Of a stretch of DNA of 64,000 nucleotides, positions 43,725-52,155 are shown piece by piece; positions within the stretch are counted from its first letter, which is position 1, and each line of letters starts with the position of its first letter. A program made the position numbers and the translations under genes. The DNA comes from Chryseobacterium ureilyticum. Lineage in GTDB: Bacteria > Bacteroidota > Bacteroidia > Flavobacteriales > Weeksellaceae. Under the pieces are notes generated by a model. It was given only the letters and a program-made list of their open reading frames with translations, made no database searches and was not told the DNA's origin. The stretch is from positions 124,001 through 188,000 of the forward strand of contig NZ_FTOL01000006.1 in assembly GCF_900156735.1 (NCBI RefSeq), written 5' to 3'.

Positions 43725-43750
43725 AAGCACCTACATTTCTGTAAGTGCTT
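43725..43750 (-). terminator. Terminator of the tRNA gene
   Basis: AAGCACCTACA / TGTAAGTGCTT (one mismatch), followed on the minus strand by TTTTGTTTTG. It lies 12 bp beyond the tRNA 3' end and belongs to element B, which brings it with the restored tRNA. Confidence 0.65.
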
Positions 43751-43755
43751 GATTT

Positions 43756-43804
43756 AAAAAGTGGTCCCACCTGGGCTCGAACCAGGGACCACCTGATTAT
43801 GAGT
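43756..43804 (-). repeat. Proximal att site inside the tRNA gene
   Basis: 49 bp identical to 22275-22323. Within the tRNA it spans the 3' end to the anticodon loop. Confidence 0.9.
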
Positions 43805-43835
43805 CAGGTGCTCTAACCAACTGAGCTATAGGACC
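43762..43835 (-). tRNA. tRNA-Met (CAT anticodon), or lysidine-modified tRNA-Ile2
   Basis: 74 nt without encoded CCA. Acceptor stem GGTCCTA / TGGGACC with discriminator A; D arm GCTC..GAGC with AGTTGGTTA loop; anticodon stem CCTGA / TCAGG around loop CTCATAA (anticodon CAT); T arm CCTGG-TTCGAGC-CCAGG. A CAT anticodon can mean elongator Met or, after lysidine modification, Ile (AUA); the sequence alone did not let me decide. It is the integration site of both elements. Confidence 0.93.
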
Positions 43836-43897
43836 TCAAAACTTGGTTAAATTTTGTGTTTGCAAAAATAGTAAAATTTCTTTCACTACAAAATTTT

Positions 43898-44296
43898 TTA
43901 TTGCTTTTCTTGGCAAAGTTCTACCAGCACACCGTTTGTAGACTTAGGATGAAGGAATACAACTAATTTGTTATCAGCACCTTCTTTCGGTTCTTCAGAG
44001 ATAAATTGAAATCCTTCTTTTTTCAATCTTTTCACTTCCTCAAGGATATTTTCTACCCCAAAAGCCAAATGATGGATACCTTCACCCTTTTTTTCAATGA
44101 ATTTTGAGATCGGACTTTCAGGATTACTAGCCTCCAGTAGTTCAATTTTACTGTCTCCCGTTTCATAGAAAGAAGTTACCACTCCTTCCCTTTCTACAGT
44201 TTCTTTTTTATAAGATTCTTTCCCCAATAATTTTGTAAAAAGTTCGTCAGATATTCCCAAAGACTTTACTGCAATACCGATATGCTCTAGTTTCAT
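43898..44296 (-). CDS. mce: Methylmalonyl-CoA epimerase
   Basis: 132 residues. Interconverts (R)- and (S)-methylmalonyl-CoA in propionate / odd-chain metabolism, cytoplasmic. Glyoxalase/VOC fold with paired beta-alpha-beta-beta-beta halves: 'LEHIGIAVKSLGISDELFTKLLG' with metal His5, 'SKIELLEASNPESPISKFIEKKGEGIHHLAFGVENI' with second His, and 'VVFLHPKSTNGVLVELCQ' with the terminal Glu ligand. Length is standard. It is the first core gene after the tRNA, convergent with it in neither sense, and divergent from rbfA. Confidence 0.95.
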   Translation of the reverse strand: MKLEHIGIAVKSLGISDELFTKLLGKESYKKETVEREGVVTSFYETGDSKIELLEASNPESPISKFIEKKGEGIHHLAFGVENILEEVKRLKKEGFQFISEEPKEGADNKLVVFLHPKSTNGVLVELCQEKQ

Positions 44297-44388
44297 AGTT
44301 ATTAATAAGTATAATTAATCGTAAATTTGATACTACTGCTTAATTTCAAAGTATCAATTCAAACAAAAGTACTAAATTTGCATAAATT

Positions 44389-44748
44389 ATGGAAAGTAAC
44401 AGACAAAGAAAAGTAGCTCAGATCATTCAGGAAGACTTCGCAGAGCTTTTCCGCAAACAAGCTGCTGACAGCAAACAAAGTATATTGGTATCCGTTTCAG
44501 ACGTAAAAGTGACGGCTGATTTGGGTATTGCTAAAATTTATTTAAGCATTTTCCCTCAGGAATTTCGTACTGCTGTAATGAAGGAGATTGAAGAAAATAA
44601 ACCTCAGTACAGAAATTTCATCGGTCAGAAAATGGCAAAACAGGTACGTATCATCCCACAACTTAACTTCTATCTAGACACGGCTCTTGATGATGTAGAA
44701 AGATTGGATAGAGAATTAAGAGGCGAAGGAGACAACCCTGTTTTATAG
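44389..44748 (+). CDS. rbfA: 30S ribosome-binding factor A
   Basis: 119 residues. Assists late maturation of the 30S subunit and 16S rRNA 5'-end processing. KH-like fold features: 'NRQRKVAQIIQEDFAELFRK', 'VSVSDVKVTADLGIAKIYLSIF', 'FIGQKMAKQVRIIPQLNFYLDTALDDVERLDREL', the last being the family hallmark (RxxPxLxFxxDxS-like). A TAAATTTG -7-type box sits at 44373-44380, 9 nt before the ATG, too close to be sure. The permease gene follows 3 nt downstream. Confidence 0.95.
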   Translation: MESNRQRKVAQIIQEDFAELFRKQAADSKQSILVSVSDVKVTADLGIAKIYLSIFPQEFRTAVMKEIEENKPQYRNFIGQKMAKQVRIIPQLNFYLDTALDDVERLDRELRGEGDNPVL

Positions 44749-44751
44749 ATT

Positions 44752-45957
44752 TTGAAGAATATTGCATTTTACATAGCATCCAGATACCTTTTGGCTAAAA
44801 AAGGTAGTACTGCAGTTACATTCATTACATGGTTATCCGTAGGTGCCATGATGGTTGCTGTGACTGCAATGTTCGTCATTATTTCCGTTTTTTCAGGGCT
44901 TGAAGACCTGAATAAAGACCTAATCTCTAATCTTCATGCTGATCTTACTTTAAAAAGCTCAACAGGTAAAACCATTAAAAATCTGGATCAGGTTAAAAAG
45001 GTTTTAAACAGCAATAAAGAGATCACCAGCTATTCCCGTGTCATTGAAGAGAAAGTATACATTAGCTTTAATGGTAAAGGAGATATTGCTTATTTAAGAG
45101 GTGTTGATTCCGCTTATGTGAATGTAAACCCTATTAATAAAGAAGTTTTTTATGGAACTTATCCAAGTTTCAAATATTCTAATGAAGTTCTGATGGAAAA
45201 CAGCCTAAATAACAGGTTGTCGGTCCCAGTAGATTCTTCCAATCATTACGCAACGGTTTTTATGCCAAAGCCAGGAACCGGAATCATCAGTAAGGAAGAA
45301 GACATTTACAACAAACGAGATATTTCGGTGACGGGAGTTTTTCCAGGAAAAGACCAACTGGATAGCTACGTTATCTCTCCTATAGAATTGACTGAAGAAC
45401 TATTAAATCTTCCAAAAAATTCAGCATACCAGATTGTTATTAAATTAAAAAATCCAGAAAATGCCGATTCAGTAAAACAAAATTTACTTGCTTCTCTTGG
45501 TAAGAATATCGAGATTAAAACTAAAGAAGAAGAAAATGCAGCTTTCTGGAAAATGATCAATACTGAAAAAATGTTCATCTATCTGATTTTTGCACTGGTA
45601 ATCTTTATTACAACATTTAATCTTGCCGGAGCCATTATTATCCTTCAACTGGATAAAAAAGAGCAGGCAAAATCTCTTATTTCACTAGGCTTTCCTTTAA
45701 GCCACCTGAGAATGACCTATTTCTATACAGGAATACTCATTGTTATTTCAGGTGTAATCTCAGGATTAATCGTTGGAACAGCATTATGCTATTTCCAACT
45801 TTACACCGAATTCTTCAGAGCCAATGAAGCCCTTCCATTCCCTGTCAAAATAGTTGGAAAGAACTATATTATCGTAGCGCTTACCGCTTCTATATTTGGA
45901 ATTGCAATCTCATGGTTCTTCTCTAAAATCAGCAAAGAGTATATTACTAAAAATTAA
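44752..45957 (+). CDS. LolE/FtsX-like ABC transporter permease
   Basis: 401 residues, start TTG at 44752 immediately after rbfA. Four transmembrane helices: near residues 20-50 (FITWLSVGAMMVAVTAMFVIISVFSG), and three in the C-terminal third (~272-295, 318-345, 370-392), with a large periplasmic MacB-PCD-like domain between. This is the arrangement of LolC/LolE lipoprotein-sorting permeases; in Bacteroidetes this gene usually follows rbfA. The ATPase partner (LolD) is not nearby. Probably extracts outer-membrane lipoproteins from the inner membrane. Confidence 0.85.
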   Translation: MKNIAFYIASRYLLAKKGSTAVTFITWLSVGAMMVAVTAMFVIISVFSGLEDLNKDLISNLHADLTLKSSTGKTIKNLDQVKKVLNSNKEITSYSRVIEEKVYISFNGKGDIAYLRGVDSAYVNVNPINKEVFYGTYPSFKYSNEVLMENSLNNRLSVPVDSSNHYATVFMPKPGTGIISKEEDIYNKRDISVTGVFPGKDQLDSYVISPIELTEELLNLPKNSAYQIVIKLKNPENADSVKQNLLASLGKNIEIKTKEEENAAFWKMINTEKMFIYLIFALVIFITTFNLAGAIIILQLDKKEQAKSLISLGFPLSHLRMTYFYTGILIVISGVISGLIVGTALCYFQLYTEFFRANEALPFPVKIVGKNYIIVALTASIFGIAISWFFSKISKEYITKN

Positions 45958-46036
45958 TATATTAAGTTAATACATTTAACCTAAACAACATTTTACGGTT
46001 TCATTTTTTCGTACCTTTACGCCCCAATTTAAAAAA

Positions 46037-47827
46037 ATGAAACGAATTTTATCCTTTTTTCTACTAAGCTTTGCAATAATCAACGCTTGGGCTCAAATGC
46101 CTGCCGATTATTATAATGGTGCCACTGGTTTAAGCGGAGCAAATCTTAAAACTGCTCTAAAAACAATCATTACTAATGGACATTCTGACCATGGATATGA
46201 TGGATTATGGACGGCTTATCTTACTACAGACCGTGATTATTTTTACGAACAGGATGGAACAGTTCTGGATATGTATTCAGAAAATCCTAATGGTCAAGAT
46301 CCGTATAACTTTGTACCTAATGTAAAAAAATGCGGAAACTACTCCAACGAAGGAGACTGTTATAATCGCGAACATGTTATTCCACAAAGTTTATTCCATG
46401 AAAATTCACCCATGGTATCTGATGTTCACTTTATACGTCCCACAGATGGAAAAGTGAATGGAAGAAGATCAAGCTTTCCATTTGGAAAAGTAGGAAATAA
46501 CCCTACTTTCACCTCTCTAAATACCTCTAAATTGGGAGCATCAGTTTCCCCTGGATATAATGGTACTGTATTCGAACCTATTGACGCATTTAAAGGAGAT
46601 ATAGCCAGAATGATTTTTTATTTTGTAACCAGATATGAAAACTTACTTTCAACATTCAGTTCAGGAAATATGTTGGGAAGCACTCCATATCCAGGTTTAC
46701 AACCATGGGCATTACAGCAATATAAGGAATGGCACCTTATGGATCCCGTATCTGATGAAGAAATTGCTAGAAATGAGGCTTCATACACTTATCAAGGGAA
46801 TAGAAATCCATTTATTGACCACCCAGAATATGTAATGCAAATCTGGGGATCTCAAACGCCAGATACCGAAAACCCTACAGCTGCAACAAACTTAGCAACA
46901 AGCAATCCTACTTCAAATTCAATAGATCTTACCTGGACAGCAGCAACAGATAACGTAGGGGTAGTATCTTATAGTGTTTATGTAAATGGAATATTAAAAT
47001 CAACAGTAGCAGGAACATCTACCTCTACAACAGTAACAGGATTATCTCCATTAACAACCTATAACTTCTATTTAATTGCAAAAGATGCATTTAATAACTC
47101 ATCACCACAAAGTAATGTAGCACCAGGAACTACTCTTGACGGACCTGTAGGAATAGGAGGTTGCGGAACAGAAAATTTCAATACTATTACTGATAATGAT
47201 AATTCTTATAGCGAAAGAATATGGACAAACAACGGTATCACATGGAAAGCAACAAACACAAAAGTAGATGAGCCTCTTGGCACTTCAAAAGCTATAACCA
47301 TCAGAACCGGAGAACTTACAAGTTCTTCTATCGCCGGAGGTATTAAAAGTTTAACATTAACAACTAAAAGAATATTCTCAGGTTCAAATGGTACTTTAAA
47401 TGTTTTCATTAACGGAACGAATGTAGGTACTATTCCTTATACTCCTACAGCCACAACAACAACAATTGACAACATCAACATCAGTGGGGATATAATCATC
47501 AAAATTACTAGCACAACAGGCAACAGACCTACTATGGATGACCTTAGCTGGACTTGTTATAACGGATCACTAGCAACTTCTGAAGTTAAAAAAGACAAAT
47601 CTCAATTCACGATCTACCCTAACCCGGTTAAGAACAACGAATTATTTGTAAAAGGTGAAAACTTAAACAAAATTTCAAAAGCAGAGATCTATGATCTTTC
47701 CGGAAAAGCAATTGAAGTGATTGCAAATCCTTTCAAAAACTCAAACAAAATCAACCTGAAAGGACTAGTAAAAGGAACTTATATCCTAAAAACAGATAAT
47801 TTTTCTACCAAATTCATTGTAGATTAA
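46037..47827 (+). CDS. Secreted endonuclease I family nuclease with Fn3 and T9SS sorting domain
   Basis: 596 residues. Signal peptide (MKRILSFFLLSFAIINAWAQ). Residues ~25-275 are the EndA/NucM (endonuclease I) domain with the catalytic REHVIPQS (111-118) and 'VHFIRPTDGKVNGRRSSFPFG' segments. A fibronectin type III domain spans ~285-368. Then a ~140-residue beta domain, and at the end (~525-596) a type A T9SS sorting domain: 'FTIYPNPVKNNELFVKGEN ... GTYILKTDNFSTKFIVD'. It is exported through the outer membrane by the type 9 system and degrades extracellular DNA for nutrition. Confidence 0.92.
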   Translation: MKRILSFFLLSFAIINAWAQMPADYYNGATGLSGANLKTALKTIITNGHSDHGYDGLWTAYLTTDRDYFYEQDGTVLDMYSENPNGQDPYNFVPNVKKCGNYSNEGDCYNREHVIPQSLFHENSPMVSDVHFIRPTDGKVNGRRSSFPFGKVGNNPTFTSLNTSKLGASVSPGYNGTVFEPIDAFKGDIARMIFYFVTRYENLLSTFSSGNMLGSTPYPGLQPWALQQYKEWHLMDPVSDEEIARNEASYTYQGNRNPFIDHPEYVMQIWGSQTPDTENPTAATNLATSNPTSNSIDLTWTAATDNVGVVSYSVYVNGILKSTVAGTSTSTTVTGLSPLTTYNFYLIAKDAFNNSSPQSNVAPGTTLDGPVGIGGCGTENFNTITDNDNSYSERIWTNNGITWKATNTKVDEPLGTSKAITIRTGELTSSSIAGGIKSLTLTTKRIFSGSNGTLNVFINGTNVGTIPYTPTATTTTIDNINISGDIIIKITSTTGNRPTMDDLSWTCYNGSLATSEVKKDKSQFTIYPNPVKNNELFVKGENLNKISKAEIYDLSGKAIEVIANPFKNSNKINLKGLVKGTYILKTDNFSTKFIVD

Positions 47828-47850
47828 TTATTACAAAATATTTCACACTA

Positions 47851-47880
47851 AAAGACCGGATTTATCCGGTCTTTTTTTTA
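47851..47880 (+). terminator. Terminator after the endonuclease gene
   Basis: AAAGACCGGAT / ATCCGGTCTTT with a 2-nt loop and a run of T, 24 bp after the stop codon. Confidence 0.85.
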
Positions 47881-47891
47881 ATTTTGATCAT

Positions 47892-48629
47892 ATGGATTCC
47901 AATAAAAAATTAGGATTGATAGGACGCAATATTTCCTACTCTTTTTCTAAAAAATTCTTCGAAAACAAGTTTCAAAAGCTTATGCTTAAGGACTTTTCCT
48001 ACGATATCTTCGATCTAAATGAAATAAATGAGGTAGAAAAACTTTTCTCATCACCTGACCTGTTAGGATTCAACGTAACTATACCTTACAAAGAACAGAT
48101 CATTAATTATCTTGATGAACTGAGTGATGAAGCTGAAAAAATAGGAGCAGTAAACTGTGTTTTGATTCAGAATGGTAAAAAAACAGGATACAACACTGAT
48201 GCATTCGGATTTGAAAAAACCTTACTCCTTCATAAAAAAAACAATCAGGATAAAGCCTTAATTCTAGGAAACGGAGGAGCCGCAAAAGCCGTAAAATATG
48301 TTTTGGATAAACATAACATTCCTTCACAAACTATTTCAAGAAGCACGGAAATTAATTTTGAAAACCTGGATAAAGAAACAGTTCAGGAACATACTATCAT
48401 TATCCAATGTACCCCTGTAGGAACATTCCCGAATGTGGAAGATTGCTTAAGCTTTCCTTTCGATGGGCTTTCTGCAGAGCATCTGGTCATTGACTTAATA
48501 TACAACCCAAATTATACTCAATTTATCATCAATGCTTCTGAAAAAGGAGCAAAAACAGTAAACGGGTATTATATGCTTGAACAACAAGCAGAAAAAGCTT
48601 GGGAAATTTGGAATTTTCAAAAAAAATAA
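47892..48629 (+). CDS. aroE: Shikimate dehydrogenase
   Basis: 245 residues. NADPH-dependent reduction of 3-dehydroshikimate to shikimate in aromatic amino acid synthesis. Visible: substrate-binding 'SYSFSKKFFENKF' and 'LGFNVTIPYKEQI' (catalytic Lys), 'GYNTDAFGF' (catalytic Asp), the nucleotide loop 'ALILGNGGAAKAVKYVL', and 'GYYMLEQQAEKAWEIW' with the terminal Gln. Slightly shorter than E. coli AroE, as is usual in Flavobacteriia. Followed after 74 bp by the DUF349 gene, in the same direction. Confidence 0.95.
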   Translation: MDSNKKLGLIGRNISYSFSKKFFENKFQKLMLKDFSYDIFDLNEINEVEKLFSSPDLLGFNVTIPYKEQIINYLDELSDEAEKIGAVNCVLIQNGKKTGYNTDAFGFEKTLLLHKKNNQDKALILGNGGAAKAVKYVLDKHNIPSQTISRSTEINFENLDKETVQEHTIIIQCTPVGTFPNVEDCLSFPFDGLSAEHLVIDLIYNPNYTQFIINASEKGAKTVNGYYMLEQQAEKAWEIWNFQKK

Positions 48630-48703
48630 CATAAATTAGTACTTTAATTGACTTTACAGCTATATATAAAGGATATTAACGCCACTCACATAAAAGATTT
48701 GCT

Positions 48704-50506
48704 ATGATTACAGAAAACAATCTTTCTGAAAACGAAGAAAAGAAAAATCCTAACGAAGTATCTCAGGAAACATCAGAAAATACAAATTCTCATGATGCAG
48801 TTCCCCATGAAGATGATGCCGAACACCTGGAAGAACATGAAGATGTAGATATTTCTTTGGCTGATGCCTTAAAGGAAATGGAAAAAATAATCAACACTCC
48901 TAATGCTGGTGAAAACTTTAAAAGATTCAATCAGCTGAAGGAAAAAGCAAGTCATTACATCCATGATGAAATTGAAGATAAAAAGCATGAATATGCTGAG
49001 ACTGGAAACGGTCTTGAAAACTTCAGTTATGAGCATCCTTTACAAACCAAGCTCTCGGCTCTGATAAATATCTTCAGAGAAAAACATGATGATTTTCAAA
49101 AAGGTCAGGAAGAAGAACAAAAAAAGAATCTTGAGCACCGTCAAAGTATTATTGAAAGATTGAAAAATCTATATACAAACTCTGAACCCGGTACAAACCT
49201 TTTCAAATCTATCCGCGAGATCAAAGAAGAATGGTCTAAAGCAGGACAGGTAGCTAAATCAGAATTTAAAATTCTTAACAATAATTATTTCCATCACCTG
49301 AACCAATTTTATCAGATGCTGGATTTAAATAAAGAATTTTTGGAGCAGGAATACAGCCATAATCTTGAAAAAAGACAGCACATTATTGCCCGCGCTCAGG
49401 AATTGGAAAATGAACCTGTAATTCAGAAAGCTTTAAATGAACTTCAGTATCTTCACAAACTATGGAAAGAGGAAGCTGAACCAGTTGCTGAAGAATTCCG
49501 TGAAAAAACATGGGAAGAATTCAAAGAAATTTCCAATAAAATTCACGAAAGAAAATCTGAACTTTCAGCATCTATTGAAAAAGAACAGGCTGCCAATCTA
49601 GAAAAGAAAAGCCAGATTATCACTGAAATCAAAAAACTTTCTGAACCATCAGAGACTCCTAACCACAATTACTGGCAAAATGCCATCAAAAGAGTTGAAG
49701 ATCTGCGTTCAGACTTCTTAAAAACCGGAAGTGTACCCAGAAAACTTTCCAACCAAAACTGGAATGATTTCAAAACAACACTAAGAGGATTTAATACAAC
49801 AAAAAATAACTACTACAAATCATTAAAAGGTTCTCAGCAGGCTAATCTGGAAGAAAAATTAAAACTGATCCAGACAGCTCAGGATAATCAAAATAACGAA
49901 GAATGGGATATTGCTGTTCCATTGTTCAAAAAACTTCAGGAAGACTGGAAAAAGATAGGACACGTTCCAAAGAGCATGACCAATAAAATTTGGGATGAAT
50001 TCCGTGACGCTTGTAATGCATTTTTCAATAATTACAGAGAGAAAAGCAATACCTCCACAGACAACTGGAAAGAAAACTTTAAAAATAAAAGAGCTCTTCT
50101 TGACGAATTAAAAACGGTAAGCAACGAAGAAGGAAGTATTGAAAAGATTGAGCAGATCAAAACAGCTTGGAATAATATTGGAAAAGTTCCAAGAGATAAA
50201 ATTTCAATCAATACAGAATTCAACAAGACTCTAAGAGAGAAACTGAAGATCAATAAGATCAACGAACTTGAATTAAAAGAAGAAGGGTTATCTGAAAATC
50301 AACTTACCGATAAGGCAAGAAAGATTAAAAATCAGATTTCTGATCTTGAAGGTGAAATTGTGAAACTGGAAAACAACCTTTCATTCTTCAACAAACCATC
50401 AAGAGAAAATCCTCTTTTAAGAGATACGTACAATACAATTGATGAGAAAAAAGCTCATTTGGAAACATTAAAGCAGAATCTTCACAATATTATTGCCGGA
50501 GAATAA
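48704..50506 (+). CDS. DUF349 repeat protein
   Basis: 600 residues, highly charged and helical. An acidic N-terminal tail (~1-60) is followed by about five DUF349 repeats, recognised by the motif W-x-x-i-G-x-v-P/a-k ... iWdeFr: 'EEWSKAGQVAKSE', 'DFLKTGSVPRKLSNQNWNDFK', 'EDWKKIGHVPKSMTNKIWDEFRDACNAFF', 'TAWNNIGKVPRDK'. The function of DUF349 is not established; coiled-coil scaffolding or RNA/DNA-related roles have been suggested. The gene following aroE is conserved in Flavobacteriia. Confidence 0.85.
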   Translation: MITENNLSENEEKKNPNEVSQETSENTNSHDAVPHEDDAEHLEEHEDVDISLADALKEMEKIINTPNAGENFKRFNQLKEKASHYIHDEIEDKKHEYAETGNGLENFSYEHPLQTKLSALINIFREKHDDFQKGQEEEQKKNLEHRQSIIERLKNLYTNSEPGTNLFKSIREIKEEWSKAGQVAKSEFKILNNNYFHHLNQFYQMLDLNKEFLEQEYSHNLEKRQHIIARAQELENEPVIQKALNELQYLHKLWKEEAEPVAEEFREKTWEEFKEISNKIHERKSELSASIEKEQAANLEKKSQIITEIKKLSEPSETPNHNYWQNAIKRVEDLRSDFLKTGSVPRKLSNQNWNDFKTTLRGFNTTKNNYYKSLKGSQQANLEEKLKLIQTAQDNQNNEEWDIAVPLFKKLQEDWKKIGHVPKSMTNKIWDEFRDACNAFFNNYREKSNTSTDNWKENFKNKRALLDELKTVSNEEGSIEKIEQIKTAWNNIGKVPRDKISINTEFNKTLREKLKINKINELELKEEGLSENQLTDKARKIKNQISDLEGEIVKLENNLSFFNKPSRENPLLRDTYNTIDEKKAHLETLKQNLHNIIAGE

Positions 50507-50568
50507 GTCTTAACAAAATATACAAAGCGGAGCAAAGCAATTTGTCTTCGCTTTTTCTTTTTACACCT

Positions 50569-51594
50569 ATGAACAACGACGAATTTTACATTAAAAGATG
50601 CATTGAATTGGCTCAAAAAGCCTTAGGTAAAACCTACCCAAACCCTCTTGTTGGCAGTGTAATTGCACACAATGGGGAGATAATCGGCGAAGGTTACCAT
50701 CATAAGGCTGGAGAAAATCACGCCGAGATCAATGCCATCAATTCCGTTAAAAATAAAGAACTCATTCCCGAATCTACCATCTATGTTTCATTGGAACCAT
50801 GTGCACACTACGGAAAAACACCCCCATGCGCTTTAAAAATTAAAGAACTGGGCTTTAAAAAAGTAGTGATCGGAGCTATGGATTCTCATGATAAAGTAAA
50901 TGGAAAAGGAAAAAAGATCATTCAGGATGCAGGAATTGAAGCCGTTTCAGGAATTCTTGAAAACAAATGTATTGAACTTAATAAAAGATTTTTCACCTAT
51001 CACGAAAAGAAAAGACCTTACATTATTTTAAAATGGGCAGAATCTGGTGACGGATTTCTGGATAAGGATTTTAAACCTACAGCAATCTCAAATACAATAG
51101 TTAATCACTTTGTTCATCAATTGAGAGCTGATGAACATGCTATTTTAGTAGGAACACAAACCGCTTTAAATGACAATCCGAGTTTAACCGTAAGAAATGT
51201 TGAAGGAACAAATCCTGTAAGAATATTAATCGATTTTGATTTAAAAGTCCCTGATAACTTTAAAATCTACAACAACGAAGCTAGAACGCTTGTTTTAAAT
51301 ACCATTAAAGAAAGCACTGAAAGTAATATTCATTTCATCACCATAGAAAAGGAAAACTTCTTGAATAATCTGATGAACGTTTTATACAAAGAACAAATAC
51401 AATCTGTTATTATTGAAGGTGGACGCTTTACATTACAACAATTTATTGATGCTAGACTTTGGGATGAAGCTATCATTATAAAAAATGAAAATCTCATATT
51501 AGGGAATGGCACAAAAGCCCCTGAATTTAGCGATACAGCCTATAAAACAGAAAATTACAGAGATAATAGCATTTCTTTTTATAAGTCGAATTAA
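50569..51594 (+). CDS. ribD: Riboflavin biosynthesis bifunctional deaminase/reductase
   Basis: 341 residues from the ATG at 50569 (MNNDEFYIKRCIELAQ); the earlier in-frame start at 50542 lacks conservation. The N-terminal CMP/dCMP-deaminase-type domain (~1-145) shows zinc ligands in 'NHAEINAI' and 'EPCAHYGKTPPCA'. The C-terminal reductase domain (~150-341) has 'RADEHAILVGTQTALNDNPSLTVR' and 'IQSVIIEGGRFTLQQFID'. It carries out the second and third steps of riboflavin synthesis from GTP. Standalone here; other rib genes are not in the window. Confidence 0.95.
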   Translation: MNNDEFYIKRCIELAQKALGKTYPNPLVGSVIAHNGEIIGEGYHHKAGENHAEINAINSVKNKELIPESTIYVSLEPCAHYGKTPPCALKIKELGFKKVVIGAMDSHDKVNGKGKKIIQDAGIEAVSGILENKCIELNKRFFTYHEKKRPYIILKWAESGDGFLDKDFKPTAISNTIVNHFVHQLRADEHAILVGTQTALNDNPSLTVRNVEGTNPVRILIDFDLKVPDNFKIYNNEARTLVLNTIKESTESNIHFITIEKENFLNNLMNVLYKEQIQSVIIEGGRFTLQQFIDARLWDEAIIIKNENLILGNGTKAPEFSDTAYKTENYRDNSISFYKSN

Positions 51595-51656
51595 CATATT
51601 TTATCACTCAGAATTGAAATAATTTCTTTACATTAGTAATATCAAAAAATATTATC

Positions 51657-51821
51657 ATGAAAAATTTAAAGAAAGTTTCAAGACAAAACTTAAAAAAAGT
51701 CAGCGGAGGTATTGCTCCTAAATGTTGTTCATATTACCCACCACAATGGCAACACTGCTGCCCAACACCTTCAAGTATGAGCTGTCCACCACCTTGGGAA
51801 GTTGGATCATTTCCATGTTAA
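51657..51821 (+). CDS. Bacteriocin-like peptide with double-glycine leader, 54 aa
   Basis: Too short for ordinary gene calling. Leader MKNLKKVSRQNLKKVSGG with the GG site at residues 17-18 resembles the leader of GG-processed peptides common in Chryseobacterium. The predicted mature part (36 residues) is rich in Cys (6) and Pro, with CC pairs (IAPKCCSYYPP, QHCCPTP). Export and cutting would need a peptidase-containing ABC transporter, none nearby. The next gene encodes a second such peptide. Function as toxin or signal is unproven. Confidence 0.75.
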   Translation: MKNLKKVSRQNLKKVSGGIAPKCCSYYPPQWQHCCPTPSSMSCPPPWEVGSFPC

Positions 51822-51862
51822 TATGATTACATCGTACAAATTAATCAACTAAAAAAATAATC

Positions 51863-52048
51863 ATGAGAAATTTAAAAAAGCTATCCAGAACAGGATTAAA
51901 AACAATTCATGGAGGTGCTGTTTTTGTAACATGTACATTACCGAATGGACAACCTACAAGATGTAGAGACAGATGTCCTCAGGATTTTTGTGGTCCCACA
52001 AGCTATATGTGTCTGATCCCAATGGACCTTTGTGGAGATGGAATTTAA
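51863..52048 (+). CDS. Bacteriocin-like peptide with double-glycine leader, 61 aa
   Basis: MRNLKKLSRTGLKTIHGG is the leader, similar to that of the neighbouring 54-residue peptide (RNLKKLSR..LK.I.GG). The mature part has six Cys in a different spacing (VTCTLP, TRCRDRCPQDFCGPTSYMCLIPMDLCGDGI). It starts 41 bp after the first peptide's stop and ends before a perfect hairpin at 52075. The two form a small operon of paralogous precursors with a conserved leader and divergent cores. Confidence 0.8.
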   Translation: MRNLKKLSRTGLKTIHGGAVFVTCTLPNGQPTRCRDRCPQDFCGPTSYMCLIPMDLCGDGI

Positions 52049-52074
52049 AAAGAATTTTATATCCAAAAAAAATA

Positions 52075-52099
52075 TAAGCCGTCAAAATTTGACGGCTTA
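52075..52099 (+). terminator. Terminator after the peptide genes
   Basis: Perfect inverted repeat TAAGCCGTC / GACGGCTTA around AAAATTT, 26 bp after the second peptide's stop. The following DNA is AT-rich but has no long T run. Confidence 0.65.
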
Positions 52100-52155
52100 A
52101 TTTATGATTATAATACAGAATACATATTTTTGCAGAAATAAAGCTGGAATACAGA

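Larger units (their letters stand above)
22275..43804. mobile_element. Integrative element B (about 21.5 kb) in tRNA-CAT
   Basis: Bounded by the 49-bp direct repeats 22275-22323 and 43756-43804. The left end has a tyrosine recombinase (22462-23685), followed by an unknown gene, an HTH gene and a polymerase-like gene, all on the plus strand. Then come a minus-strand toxin module, an attC-like cassette zone, a restriction-modification pair and ardA. No relaxase or mating-pair genes recognised. The true tRNA is restored at the right end, as expected for integration into a tRNA 3' half. Confidence 0.88.
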
